Positions 8,699-19,897 of a stretch of DNA of 64,000 nt are shown piece after piece. The position numbers and the translations under genes are program-made. This stretch comes from Arthrinium phaeospermum (lineage: Eukaryota > Ascomycota > Sordariomycetes > Amphisphaeriales > Apiosporaceae): assembly GCA_006503535.1 (NCBI GenBank), contig QYRS01000010.1, forward strand, positions 2,170,001-2,234,000. The letters run 5' to 3'. Position 1 is the first letter of the stretch; each line of letters starts with the position of its first letter. The notes under the pieces were generated by a model. The model ran no database searches and was not told where the DNA came from. It was given only the letters and a program-made list of their open reading frames with translations.

Positions 8699-8902
8699 CG
8701 TATGTGCCCCTACCCAGCCCCTTGTCTCTAGATGCCGTGCAGTGAACTAATTGACTTCATTATATATAGAGAACCAAATCAATCAGAAACCGTCAGTTCA
8801 GCCCATTTCGCACTTGGTTTCCCAGAAGCCGCGGCATGGCCATTGTACTGACTTGTGCGCCTTTCAGACTCACACACCAACCCAACCAAAACCAACTTCA
8901 CC
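8699..8902 (+). promoter_or_regulatory. Conserved upstream block of micro-exon gene C
   Basis: This is the counterpart of 2780-2983: the same GTGCCCCTACCCAGCCCC element, TATATATA near 8760, TTTCCCAGAAGC, ACTGACTTGTGCGCCTTTCAG and CCAACCCAACCAAAACC just before the ATG. Preservation in both + copies supports a promoter plus spliced 5' UTR. Confidence 0.55.
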
Positions 8903-10373
8903 ATGGTAATAAGCCCCTGATCAAGCTTGCTCTGGATTTAAGAACTATTGCTAAGCATATACTTTACAGACATCCAACAACAAGAACGTGAGCATCTTCC
9001 CCATCAGTTCCCATCGCATAAGTCTGCAGCTAAACTGACTCCGAGACAGCAGAATCGCGGACGCGTAAGTGATCACCAAAAGCCATTTTGGCCCCTTACC
9101 CTCAAGTATATGCAGTCGCTAACACAATGGCTGCAGCAGAACTCATCTGCTCCAGTGAGTACAATTCGCCGCTCCTTTGATGGACCACATGCAGGGCTAG
9201 GAAGCATTGTGGCTTCTGGGAGACAAAAGCTCTTCGCGACTATCTCTGCTAGTCCACGTGAGCTCGTGCATCGCTCTCCAATGGCGACTACAGGGGTATT
9301 ACGGTTTCCACCTGTTCGACTTGCAATACCTTGCAGAGGATTCGAAGCCTCTGGTCTTGGCTCGGCAATTGCTCAACAAAGGCTGATGTGGGTGATACCA
9401 CTCAGGAGCTGTCTACAGTAGCGATCCGATGCCGTCTGAAGGCTGATGTGGGTGATACCACGGAGGATGTGTCTACAGTAGCGACCCGAAGCCGAGTTGG
9501 GTGACGAGAGCAAGACCAGCATGGTTCCTACCTATCAAGATTGCTTCTCAACAGTCCCGAAGCCTCTTACCCCTAGTCTACCAGCCACCTTATGAGGGCG
9601 GACGACTTGCCATTCGCAAGCTATTACGAGATACTAACAGAATACAGCCACCTCCGAAGCGAAAGGTGAGTTTGCATCTTCCAATTCATATGTTATTGCC
9701 AGACTGACGAAGCGAATAGGCCGAGGTAGATTCTCCTCATGTTCTAGGTCGTTGGCTTCAGCTAACATTCAAGTGTCCAGGATCAGGGCGCACAGCCCAA
9801 GAAGGACCCCGTAAGCCACGTTTCCTGCGCTCGCAATGTAACCCTCCTGACTTTATACTAACAATGAATTGTTCCCAAGGGCCCACTCCCAGGCACCAAG
9901 GCTGTAAGCAATTTCTTGAAGTCCCATTTGACTATACTACTAACGAATCTGTAGTTTGCTATTAAGGAGAAGGAGGTATTTTGATTCCTTGTCTAGACGT
10001 TTTTCCCGTGCTAATGGTTTACAGAAAGCGATGGCCGAGTTGGCTGTATGCTCAAATCCATCAAAAAGGAGAAGTCCGGATTACTGATTTATTATACAGT
10101 CTCTGGTCGAAGAAAAGGCGCGCCTCGAGCGCCAGATCGAGGTATGATGCTGACTCTTGTTCTCGCGAATAAATGGACCGAGCGCGTGGAGGTAAGCAAT
10201 TGACTTTGATAGCTACCTACATGGTATGGATCATGCACAGCTGACATAGTCGATAGGAGTTCGAGAAGAGGAACGTGAGATCCAATTCTTGTCCCAAAGC
10301 TATGCGTCAATTTGCCAACCACATGGATTTGCAGGACCCGGTAAAGAAGGAAGACATTGATTATGAATATTAG
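8903..10373 (+). CDS. Micro-exon gene C: 13 exons for an 89-aa protein
   Basis: Exons by splice signals and comparison with gene A: 8903-8905 (ATG alone), 8970-8987, 9050-9064, 9140-9154, 9648-9665, 9720-9725 (6 nt, Ala-Glu), 9781-9810, 9880-9903, 9955-9975, 10025-10045, 10100-10141, 10257-10274, 10335-10373. All are multiples of three with phase-0 introns. Products such as FAIKEKE, KAMAELA and SLVEEKARLERQIE match gene A units. Relative to A, the region of A's exons 8 and 9 has decayed: the sequence TGGACCGAGCGCGTGGAG plus donor remains at about 10172-10190, but its AG acceptor is gone and it falls inside an intron. Intron 4 is unusually long (9155-9647) and may hide further small exons. Function unknown; predicted basic N-terminus and helical body. 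Confidence 0.65.
9379..9498 (+). repeat. 60-bp direct duplication inside intron 4 of gene C
   Basis: Two units of exactly 60 bp (9379-9438, 9439-9498) share AAGGCTGATGTGGGTGATAC and CTACAGTAGCGA with substitutions elsewhere. Read through, each would encode about 20 residues (KADVGDTT...), but the frame ends at a stop soon after. Copy B has one diverged unit on the opposite strand. Confidence 0.8.
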
Positions 10374-10709
10374 TCAGGAGTAATCGAGGATTAAGGAATA
10401 ATGGAATAGATGATTATTACCCCGTTTACTCCACTGACAGTCGAGTAATAGTATTGAGAAAGAGATGTTGCATCGTCATACTCTAAAGTGTCCCTGGCCC
10501 ACTAGTACCCATGGGCTTCCGGACTGTTTCGTGCTTCCCCAAGAGCTCCGTGGTGTTGGAATGGGTGGTTTCGTACCAGTCATTCGTCACTTGCTCGCCT
10601 TCTCAGTGACACACCAGGCGTTGATTGGTCTCGGAGATTTTCGTCGACATGGCGGATAGTATGTGTGGTTGTGTTGGAAGGAGGACTTCGACAGAGGAAG
10701 CGAGGGCAA
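10374..10709. other. Spacer, 3' flank of gene C
   Basis: The first 30 bases repeat the 3' flank of gene A (TCAGGAGTAATCG...). The rest shows no gene. Confidence 0.5.
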
Positions 10710-11510
10710 CTAGTACCACTCCTGTCCCCGAGCCTCACGCCCTGCCTTGGCCGGCCGATAAGCCCCTGCCTTGGCCGTTCCGAGACCCTCCCGCACCAGC
10801 GCGACCAGAAACTGCACACCCACGCCCACGCCGTCCACCACCATGACCTGCCTCTCCGCCTCCGTCCCCAGCGCCTCCTCGCAGGCCTCCCGGACGCCCG
10901 TCATGCCCGCGCACCCCAGGCACACCGCGTCGGCCCCGCGCTCCTCGACCAGCCGCCTGGCCGCACCCACGACCCCTGCGCGCACCTCCTCCTCGGGCCG
11001 GCTCTCGAGGCCGAGGACGGAGATCCGCGACGCCGCGCACCCGGCCGAGTAGTGCGCGAAGCCGTACTCGGCGATGGCCAGCTCGTGGATGACGGCGGAG
11101 CGCTCGCTCGTCGTGACGATGCCGAGGCGGCTGCCGCACATGCGCGACGCGTAGAGGGCCGACTCCATGATGCCCAGGACCGGCTGCCCCGCGGTGACCT
11201 CCTCGCGCAGGGCGTCGATGAGGGGATGGCGGCTGAAGCAGCAGACGAGGAAGGCGTCGAAGCGGGCCTGGATCGGCACGACGGCGCGCAGGCACGCGGC
11301 CGCCGAGAGGACGCCGTCGGCGCGGCCCTCGATGGCGCTCGGGGCCGGGCGCGGCGCGGTGAGGCCGTGCACCGTGACGCCGGTGGGGAGGCGGCCGGCG
11401 AGGGTTTGGAGGCAGTTGGCGGTCATGTGGGGGGAGGAGTTGGGGTTGATGAGGAGGATGGAGATGGGGGCGGCGTTGTGGCCGGTTACTGATGGGAGCG
11501 GACTGTCCAT
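10710..11510 (-). CDS. Asp/Glu/hydantoin racemase family protein (DCG1-like), 266 aa
   Basis: An intronless frame with ATG at 11510. ISILLINPNSSPHMT near residues 16-30 matches the N-terminal 'NPNSS..MT' motif of the hydantoin racemase/DCG1 family (Pfam Asp_Glu_race). FDAFLVCCFSRHPL carries the first catalytic-type Cys region, and ADAVCLGCAGMTG near residue 195 carries the second Cys (GCAGM). The length is typical of the fold. Known members racemise hydantoins or related compounds; yeast DCG1 is linked to allantoin regulation without a proven reaction. Cytosolic, no signal peptide. The C-terminal tail after GLGTAKAG is less conserved. Substrate cannot be assigned from sequence. Confidence 0.8.
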   Translation of the reverse strand: MDSPLPSVTGHNAAPISILLINPNSSPHMTANCLQTLAGRLPTGVTVHGLTAPRPAPSAIEGRADGVLSAAACLRAVVPIQARFDAFLVCCFSRHPLIDALREEVTAGQPVLGIMESALYASRMCGSRLGIVTTSERSAVIHELAIAEYGFAHYSAGCAASRISVLGLESRPEEEVRAGVVGAARRLVEERGADAVCLGCAGMTGVREACEEALGTEAERQVMVVDGVGVGVQFLVALVREGLGTAKAGAYRPAKAGREARGQEWY

Positions 11511-11918
11511 TTTCCGAAAACGCTCTTTGGGTCTCCTTTCCTTGGTCGTACCTCAGATGTGTAATATGTAGCAGCCATAAAAGTAATGTAACCCACAGCG
11601 TATGAAAGTAAACCAAAGTCGTTATCATGGCTGGGCATGTCTATTCTTTACTCGAGGATGGGATCCCCCGCTTACCAAATTTGGCCCCCAAGACAGTAGG
11701 CCAGATACTGCTGACGGTTAAAATTGGAGCATGTAGGCAGCCTACAGGTCCATAGGCTGACAGAGACTCGAAAGATAACGCCCACCCCCTCTCCATTTCA
11801 CCACAACCTCCACCACATTCCTTCTCCCGGATTAGATCGACGTCCCATCACGATGACCTAGTCCAACCTCGTCTTTTGAAGAGGGAAAGGGCCACTATAC
11901 TGCTCTAAGCGAGCTCTT
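11511..11918. other. Divergent intergenic region
   Basis: Lies between the racemase-like gene (minus) and the STAND/ankyrin gene (plus). It should hold both promoters; I see pyrimidine-rich stretches (about 11785-11850) but no clear element. Confidence 0.5.
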
Positions 11919-14900
11919 ATGGCAGATCCCTTATCCGTGGCCGGGCTGGCTGCCGGGTTGGTGTCACTGAGCCTTCAAGTTACTTCCGGGATTACCGAGT
12001 ATCTCGATGCACTAAAATGTCGGGCAGAAGAACTGGACTCCGTCCGGAAACACAACGAATCTCTTCGCGCATCCATTATCGTCATTCAATCCTCAGTGAC
12101 CAAAGCGCAGCCACATCACCAGGCATCGTCGCAAATTGTTATCGACGCCATCAAGTATTGCGAATGCGAGATCAAGTCTCTCGAAGATCTTGTGGCAGAA
12201 CTCACGGGATATGACTCGGGTACTTGGCGGCAGCGGGTGCAGCTCAAGGGCAAAAAACTGCGATATATGTTTGATCGGCCTAAAGTTCAACATCTTACCG
12301 ACCGACTGGCACAAGCAAACAGGACAGTCGGCACGGCGCTGCAAGTCCTAGGAATGTAAGATTGCCCCCGCTCCCCGCTTCCCTCACCCCAGTCACTCCC
12401 CGAAAGATAAGAGCTAAATACCAGAGCAGCGATGTGACACAATCAACTTTCGACAGGCTGGCAGGTATCGAAACCATTTCTCGTGATATTTCCACCAATT
12501 TGCTAGCCACGCGATCGGAAGTGGTTATATCTTCGCGTCAGCAACAAACCCAACTGAAACACCTGACCGGACAGAATGCCAGACAAGACCAACAAATACA
12601 AGATATCGCGCATACGTTGCAAGGACTAGCTCGACACCTCGGTATAAATGACGACATTGGGCTGCGACGGCCCGAAACGCAGGAACGGACGTTCCATCGT
12701 CTTCTGGAAAAGCCGTCGAAGACGAGGGAAATCTGCGATGATCTTGGCGGGCGGGATAAGTGGCGAGCACCACCTGGCCCGGCATCAGGAGCGCAGCTGG
12801 CCCGAGCAACATCCCCTGGAGATTCAAGCATCTATCCCATCTGCATCTGCAACAAGACCAAGCATCGCACCAGTTCCCTTTCCGTGAAAACAACCGGCCC
12901 ATTCGTTTGGCGCAACGAGAAGATGCATCACGGACATTGGCCCTCCTGCCCACTTGCTGGAATTGTGGCAACTGGCGAGCAACGCAGAGTACTCGGCGTG
13001 AGATACAACGGACTAGCCTGGATTTTGAAATCTGCCGTCGAAGTCTCTTTCGCGTCTAGCCACGGGGCCGGTGGATGGAGCTTATGTCCGCATATAAGCT
13101 TCCGTCCCACCGTTGATGAGCGCATTGATCCCGTCTTCCGTATATTGGGACTATTCAAGGTGGTAGCTTCGGCTCTTTTGCACGAAAAAGAGCAAGGAAT
13201 TTGCACAAAAGGGCGGGTGGAGTTTTTCGCGCAATGCCAGACTCGAATATTCCAGTTATTCCGTGAGAAAAGGTCAACAAACTTGGCAACAAACTCAAAG
13301 AATCAAAGCATGGCGCATATCCTCGCCGACGCTACATATATTTTCCGAATGAATCAAGTAAGTAGCTTTTCCTCGCTTGCTCTACGCGCCCTGCATGCGT
13401 TGAACAAACCTCTAATTTATACTTTTAGTATCTGCGTAACTCGACCTGCACTGGGCCAGACGATGACTTTTTGGGGATTTGGCAAGTTCTCATTTCTGTT
13501 GGGGTCCCAGCGAATACCTACGACGTGGAGGGTGAGTTTGACCACCAAATATTGGACGAATCAAGCTTCGTTTCTGTAACCGGCGAAGGCCAGCTTCATT
13601 GACGCGCCGTCTGACTCTTCAACAGGAAGGTCGCCCCTTGGTATACTGTTGGGGTCGCCCAATTTCGAATATCCGGAAAGGAGCCTGGTCTTGCAAGCGG
13701 ATACAGAACATGGCCCTGCTCCGCCTGGTTCTTGGGCGGAATGGAACGACCACAAACTTATAGAGCTCATGGACCATATTCCAAGTCTTCCCCAAAGTAA
13801 GGCCCTTTGTCATTGTTTACTATTGAATTGCAGCTGATCTGTCTTTAGGGTTCGAATGCGGGCCCTTGAGTCTTGCCGTAATCTCGGGTGATTTGGAACA
13901 GGTAACTGATCTACTTGACCGATTTCCAAAAGCCCTCAACGAACGAAACCTCTTGGGCCATACGCCATTCCATTTGGCTGCGAACAAACCAGATTCTCTA
14001 ACCATATTAGCTAAAGCCACACCCAGGTCTAGCGAGATCCTTAATCTACGAGACAACTATTCACGGACACCCCTCGATTTGGCAATGTCATTAAGCGGAG
14101 GAATTTGCCGCAGCAGAAACTTCTATCGAAAATGCCGCGGATGCGGATGTGCCAGAAGCGTTGCAGTCCTGTTGAAGGCTGACTGTGCGGTTCCCCAGCC
14201 AGACCTGGGTTTCTTACATTGCAGTATCCTCCGGACGTCATCGAACCGAGCTGTTAGAAGATACGCTCGTCATATGGCGGATCGCCGTTCACGTCTCAGA
14301 CAACTTGGCACGGACCACAGTTCGATTCTTGCATCTGAAGGTTTTGTGGTCGATACTGCCGAAATGCTCGATAACCGTGCAGAAGAGATGAGTAGAATCT
14401 TGATCAAGCACAACATACACATACCCAATCCATTGAGATTACTCCGAAGTGAGATTCCATATTACAACGGGTCGATTTACCAAAGCCTGAGAAGGCCGTG
14501 GCAAGCCGACTTATTCTGGCGCTTATTGTTTCGAGACCTGAATTCCGCTAATCTCGAATGGAAATCGCCACCCTTAATAACGGCTTTCACTGGTACCATT
14601 TCGTCCCTTGACTACATAGAATGGTTACTGGAACATGGTGCAGATCCTTTCCAGCCGTTTCAAACACAGAAGATTTGCAAAGGACGATCGCGGGCCACTG
14701 ATGAGGCTGAGAGAACATGCGCCCATGCAATGATGTTCCGAATTGGCGACACGATAAGATTCGAACGTTGGGACACGGAGAAAGCCGATATAGAATACCT
14801 AAAAGGACTGCAGGCTCTGAATACCCGTTTCCTTCACTTAGGACTACCTGATGCCTGCGCCTGTGCATGCTCATTCAAGGGCTGCACGCTGCAGGTGTAT

Positions 14901-15491
14901 CAACTCAAGGGTCTTTTGGACTTCCACAGGGGTTGCATCACTCCGAGAAGCCCTCTAGCAGACGGTCTGACAGACCCGGCTCATCTGTCCAGAGAAGTTG
15001 CCCAGTACTATGAGCAATTCGCCATGACGCTCTCCAAGAGCTGCCACAGGGACACCATACGTTTCCTGACCTTCTCGGCGCTGGGTGCTACTCATACTTG
15101 CTGCTTCTTCAACACCTGGGAAAGTTGCTACACAGTCTCTCTGGAGGACATACAGGATGTCCAAGACGAAGAGAAAGCGATCTTGGAGAGACTTGAGCAA
15201 CTGGTATTGCACTTCGAGGCAGAGCTTTTTGCTATTCTCGAAAAATGGCCGGATCGCCCTGAACGAATTGCGGGGTTTTGGATTGGCTTTTGGTTACCAA
15301 AGATGCAGCAGGTATTGCTTGAGGATGATGAGAGCGGATTGTCGGAGGAAGCCAGGCAAAGGGCGGAGGATGCGGGTGTCGTCTGGCATAAGTCGAACTC
15401 TTCATCAAATTCGTCTGCGATTACTGTATATGATAAACGTGTGTGGGGACAAATGTCTAAAATTCTGGATGATATCACATTTGGGAATTAG
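11919..15491 (+). CDS. Fungal STAND N-terminal domain protein with ankyrin-type C-terminus, about 1084 aa
   Basis: Exons 11919-12355, 12457-13357, 13429-13531, 13626-13796 and 13849-15491 join in frame with canonical introns. The N-terminus MADPLSVAGLAAGLVSLSLQ is the hallmark of the fungal N-terminal domain of STAND proteins (PigL_N type), a helical death-fold-like module. The following region is helical and Gln-rich. The last exon carries ankyrin-like repeats (LSLAVISGDLEQVTDLLDR; HTPFHLAANKPDSL; SLDYIEWLLEHGADP) and a Cys-rich patch (CACACSFKGCTL). No NACHT or NB-ARC Walker motifs are visible, so it looks like a receptor-type architecture without the NTPase. Such proteins are thought to act in fungal self/non-self or stress sensing; this role is inference. 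Confidence 0.75.
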
Positions 15492-15570
15492 CGGCAATAT
15501 GATTATGAAAGAGAGGAGAGGTACGTCTCTCTGAACCTCTTCCTCTTATCCCCTACTGTTTTGCTCATTC

Positions 15571-17192
15571 TCACACAGGGATCTTGAACCCTCCCTTCAC
15601 CTGATGAGTAAAGACCTGTCCAGGGTCGACCCTCTGCCTCAACGCCTGCAGCTTCTTGACGCTCTCCTCGCCGTAGCTCCGGATGACCTCCTGCCATGGC
15701 GCCGCGTAGTCAAGGTAGACATACGGATCGTAAACCCCCAGCTCCTTGGAGCGCTTCTCTATATCGCCGATCAGCGTGCGCGCAGCGCCATACACCTGCT
15801 CATCGTGGGCCGCGTCGGCCCACGCGGGCGAGATGAGGAAAAGCCCCAGCGTCTTCCCGACATTGCGCCCCGCCGCCGCCGCCGCCCCCAGCCCCAGGGC
15901 ATTGGTGCGCCCGGCGCCGTTGTGGGCGTTGCAGTACATGGACGGCGGTAGCGGCTCGATGTTGACGGCCCACTTGATGCCCGGCACGTCCCGGACCAGC
16001 GGCACCGAGGCCAGGAAGGCGTCGTGGGCCGCGCGCATCATGGCCTCGGTCGGCTCGAAGCACGTGGGCACCGTCATGTACCGGGCCGCGTGGCGGGGCT
16101 GGAACGCGGTCCCGCTCCGCGCCATCGTCGACATGGTCGCGACGACTGGTGGCGTCGCCATGGCGGGCAGGGCGTCGGGTAGGTCCAGGATGGGCTGGTA
16201 GAGGGCCGGGTTCTCGCCCCGGCCGGCCGGCGGCCGCGTGTACGTCAGCTGGTTCAGGGCGACGGTGGCGCCCAGGGCGCCGACGAAGGCCCAGCCGGTG
16301 AGGAAGGAGGCGTGGGGGTCGTAGGTCTCGGCGGCCATGAGGCGGGCGTAGAGGCGGATTTGGTTGTCGACCTCGGTGAGCGGGTTGAAGGACAGGGATG
16401 ACCACAGCGGGCCCTGCGCAAAGGTCCGGAACGTCAGGCTCGTCACTATGCCCAGGTTGTTCGACCCGCCGCGGAGACCCCACCACAGGTCCGCGTTGTC
16501 GTCCCCCTTCTCCTCACCGCTGGCTACCACCACGGAGCCGTCGGCGAGGACTACCTCGAACCGCGTCACCTGGTCGCACGTCCAGCCCTCGCGCGGGGAG
16601 AAGAAGGATATGCCCCCGCCCAGGGTCAGGCCGGCGACGCCGACCCCGGCGATGCGGCCGCCCGCGACGCTCAGCCCGAGCGGGTCGAGTTGGCCGTAGA
16701 TGGCGTCCCACGTGACCCCGGCGCCCACGGTGATGGTGGACTTGTCGGCGCTGAGCTCGACCGAGTCGAGGCCTCGCAGGTCGACGGTGATGCCGTCAGG
16801 GGCGCTGTTGGCGCCGGCGAACCACGTGTGGCCGGCCCCGCGGACGGCGAAGGGGGTGGGCGAGCCGCCCTCGGGGGAGGGAGAGGTCAGTAGCTTCACG
16901 ACGGAAGAGACGGCGGCGGCGGTCTTCGGGGTTACGAAGCAGGCGGGCTTTATGGATGCGGCCTGGGGGCTGAAGTACGAAGATAGGGATGCGTTATATC
17001 CATCGCTGCCAGGCAAGAAGACATTGTCTGCTCCGAGAAGGGAGATCAAGGCCTGGGACTGAAGGTTTGTGACACGTCATGTTAGTCGGCCGGGTGAATA
17101 CGTTCTTTCGCGGGCTGATTTCAATTTCGATGGCCCATCGGTATCTGCGCCTGGGGTGCACATACTTGGGGAAGGGGTTTATTATCTTCCAT
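15571..17192 (-). CDS. FAD-linked oxidase, berberine-bridge-enzyme type, about 502 aa
   Basis: The main exon is 17052-15571. The long frame lacks an ATG at its 5' end, but a 27-nt exon at 17192-17166 (MEDNKPLPQ) with a GTATGT donor, a CTAAC branch and a CCCAG acceptor joins it in phase 0. RGAGHTW places the covalent-flavin His near residue 84. GGGISFFSPREGWTCDQV is the second FAD-binding block with the usual 'G.CDQV' Cys, and the C-terminal YLDYAAPWQEVIRSYG plus VDPGQVFTHQ is the BBE tail. The enzyme is expected to oxidise small alcohols, sugars or secondary metabolites with O2. No signal peptide is visible with this start. It faces an SDR gene across a 640-bp divergent spacer, which suggests, but does not prove, shared function. 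Confidence 0.85.
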
Positions 17193-17831
17193 ATTTGCTT
17201 GCTAATGGAGACACAGTTGTCGCAGATCGTTAATACACTGGCGCCGTCGATTTAAGAAACAAAATGTGTTGTTTCCTTTTCAGAAATGGTGCCGGTGACC
17301 CTCTAGGTGGTAAGATGAATGCAACACAAGCATGCAGTTGGCAGTGAAACCAATCATCCAACGACATTAGTAGGGCTGGTTTTGATTGGTGTGTTAGTTC
17401 TTTTTTGGATTGGTGATCATCCTTATTCCCCGCACCGCCACACTGTTGCATCGAGTCGTCAGATGATGTTCCCGCGGCGCGGGTCGTCGCTCAAAGCGGT
17501 TTCTTGCCGGCATTCAGGTTGGCCGCACAGCGCGATTGCGGCACACTCGGTCCGATATATCAGCACGAGCTCTCCATGAACGGATGTAACCAGCTACGTG
17601 AGATGTGACTACATATGAACATTATCGTGAGCAAGTGTCGGGCGATCCACGGAAACCGGTAGTGAGGGGCAAGTAAGGGGCGGGCTCGGTTCCATCCTCT
17701 CGGGACCAGCAACCACGCCACTTTCTGCCACACACTTCGCACGCGTATGGGTTTGGAAACCTTTTCTCAACCGTATTCGGGTTTTGCACCCAAACACCTA
17801 CCTACCTGAAGACGTGATTGAACTTGCTGTG
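17193..17831. other. Divergent promoter region between FAD oxidase and SDR
   Basis: About 640 bp with no gene of its own. Minus-strand frames here are short and unlike protein. Confidence 0.55.
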
Positions 17832-19055
17832 ATGGCCACTACAGACGGGACCGTCCTCCTAACAGGGGCAAACGGTGGCTTAGGCAAAGCCATTGTCGAG
17901 CAGCTCGCCGATGCCAAATTTCCTTCATGCCATGCCATTTACACGGTCCGCGATGCCAATCGGGCATCAGATCTTGCCCCCGATTCCGCTCATGAGATCG
18001 CATCCCTGGATCTGACGGATCTCGACAATATCCGCCGAGTGGCAGAGGACATCAATGTAAGTTGACTATCACTTATGTTTATGGACTCTAGAGCACATCT
18101 CCTATAGTTTTCTAATGCATCACTCAACAGGCCCGCGTTTCAGCAGGCAAGATCCCGCCAATTCGAGCCCTCATCTTGAACGCCGGCTTCCAGGACTTCG
18201 GCAAGCAGTCGTGGACAAGCCATGGACTCGACACCACCTTCGCTGCCAACTATCTCGGCCACTGGCTGCTCACCCTTCTTCTGCTCCAAAGCATGGATAA
18301 GGCGGCTGGCCGAATCGTAGTCCTCGGCAGCCAAGCCCACGAGTAAGAATCCGAGTCTCCTCCGTTTCCTCCCATCTTTCTTTGGTCTCAGCTCGTTTGT
18401 TTGTTAGATGCATGCCGCCAAGGGCGATCGATCATTGACTCATAACTGCGTCCGCAACAGCCCCCACGACCCCCGCAACGCGAGCGGCCGCGCCTTCGCC
18501 GACCCCAAGTACAAAACTATCGTCACAGACGCCGCACGCTTCCACGCCATCGCCACGGGGGCGTGGAGCCCAGCCACGGAAGACGCGGGGTTCCGGGGCG
18601 GATACCGGCGGTACGGCGCCGCCAAGCTCTTCCTGATCATGATGCAGCACGAGCTGCAGGTGCGGCTCGCCGCGGACGCGGACCCGACACTCGGGAACCT
18701 CTGCGTCGTCGGCGTGGACCCGGGCGCCATGTCGACCGGGATGCAGCGCCTTGCGCCCTGGGTTATCCGCGTGCTCTTCTTCCGGGTCCTGTTTCCCCTG
18801 GTGGCCTACGTGGCGCCCAAGCGGGCGTTTCTCGTCCCGACGGGCCGCGCGGCGGGGCGGGTCTTGGAGGCGGCGTTGGGAACCGGTGGAGGGGGGACGG
18901 CGGCGCTGCTCAGGGACGGGTATTTTCACGAGGGGGTGCCGATGGAGACTAGTGAGGAGTCGCGGGATGCGGGGAAGAGGAAAGTGGTATGGGAGGAGTC
19001 GGTAAAGTTGGCGGGGCTGGAAGAGGGGGAGACTGTTTTGAGGGATTGGAAGTAG
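17832..19055 (+). CDS. Short-chain dehydrogenase/reductase, 343 aa
   Basis: Exons 17832-18056, 18131-18342 and 18461-19055 join in frame. VLLTGANGGLGKAIVEQLA holds the TGxxxGxG NAD(P) loop near residues 10-17, LILNAGFQD gives the NAG motif, and YRRYGAAKLFLIMM gives the catalytic YxxxK (YGAAK). VVGVDPGAMSTGM is the usual PG motif after the active site. Length and order fit the retinol-dehydrogenase-like branch of the SDRs. A hydrophobic stretch after PGAMST (WVIRVLFFRVLFPLVAYV) suggests membrane association. The substrate is unknown; divergent placement with a flavin oxidase hints at a common pathway. Confidence 0.85.
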
Positions 19056-19897
19056 ATAGTTGGGGATTACAGGTGGTTTTCACAGTGTGAAGCAGTACAT
19101 GGTCGTTTGTCTTTCTTTTATCCCTGGCTACAAATCCAGATCAATGCATTACTCTTTGCCACTAGTTGACCGTCCTGTGACGAGTATTGCCTTATGTTTA
19201 CGGGCGAGCACCCTAAGCGATGCATGATCCAAGATTTGCTCAGGCGTCCTGCGGTCCGATCCATTCGGTGGAAAAGACTGCATATTTCGGGATAGACGGC
19301 CTCGGCATTGTAGGTAGCATGCGGCACAGACACCGGAATATATGTGTCCGGGTACGGCGGCGCACCGGCAGACCCGGCGCTCGCTTCGGACGCGTGCGGG
19401 TATGTGGATGCACCAGTCTCGGCCAGGAACCGTGCGTCGCAACAAAGGGGACTGAGTTGTTCGGGTTCGGCGCGACACTAGTGAGAGGTCATCCATTTGC
19501 GCAGCTGGAAGCTTTGGCTGGCATCGAATTGAAAGTTAAAATGCGATGAAAGAAACCTGCTCGCACGGGTTGATGAAAGAATACCGCTGCCAGGAGCTAT
19601 GCATGTCAAAGGGGCAATGACTTCAGTGTAGCCATTCATCCTAGAGCCTTGCGCATCTCGAATAACTTCTTTGGGGGGTTTAACAGACCAGTCGGCAGCA
19701 GCTACCCGCGTTTTTCTAGGCGATTTCGGTATCGCAACAGATTATGGAATATCAGAAAATAGGGGTCGGTTCGCTACCTACTTTTGGAGCTTTGCCAAGT
19801 CGAGCTGGGCAGCTGAGCCCATCAGGCTAAACTCTAACAGGGACAATCTAGGCCTGACTGGGTCAGCCCCGCCCAGCTATCTCCGACGAGCTGACAG
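19056..19897. other. Intergenic, no gene seen
   Basis: Overlapping short frames on both strands near 19150-19550 lack any motif and probably are chance. The right part grades into the AT-rich element. Confidence 0.5.

Noticed and set aside
9379..9498. 20-residue tandem peptide repeat as a coding exon of gene C
   Set aside because: The frame stops just after the second unit and no splice signals join it in phase with the neighbouring exons.
10735..11628. 297-codon Pro/Arg/His-rich minus-strand frame
   Set aside because: Overlaps the racemase-like gene in another frame; low-complexity composition typical of a shadow frame.
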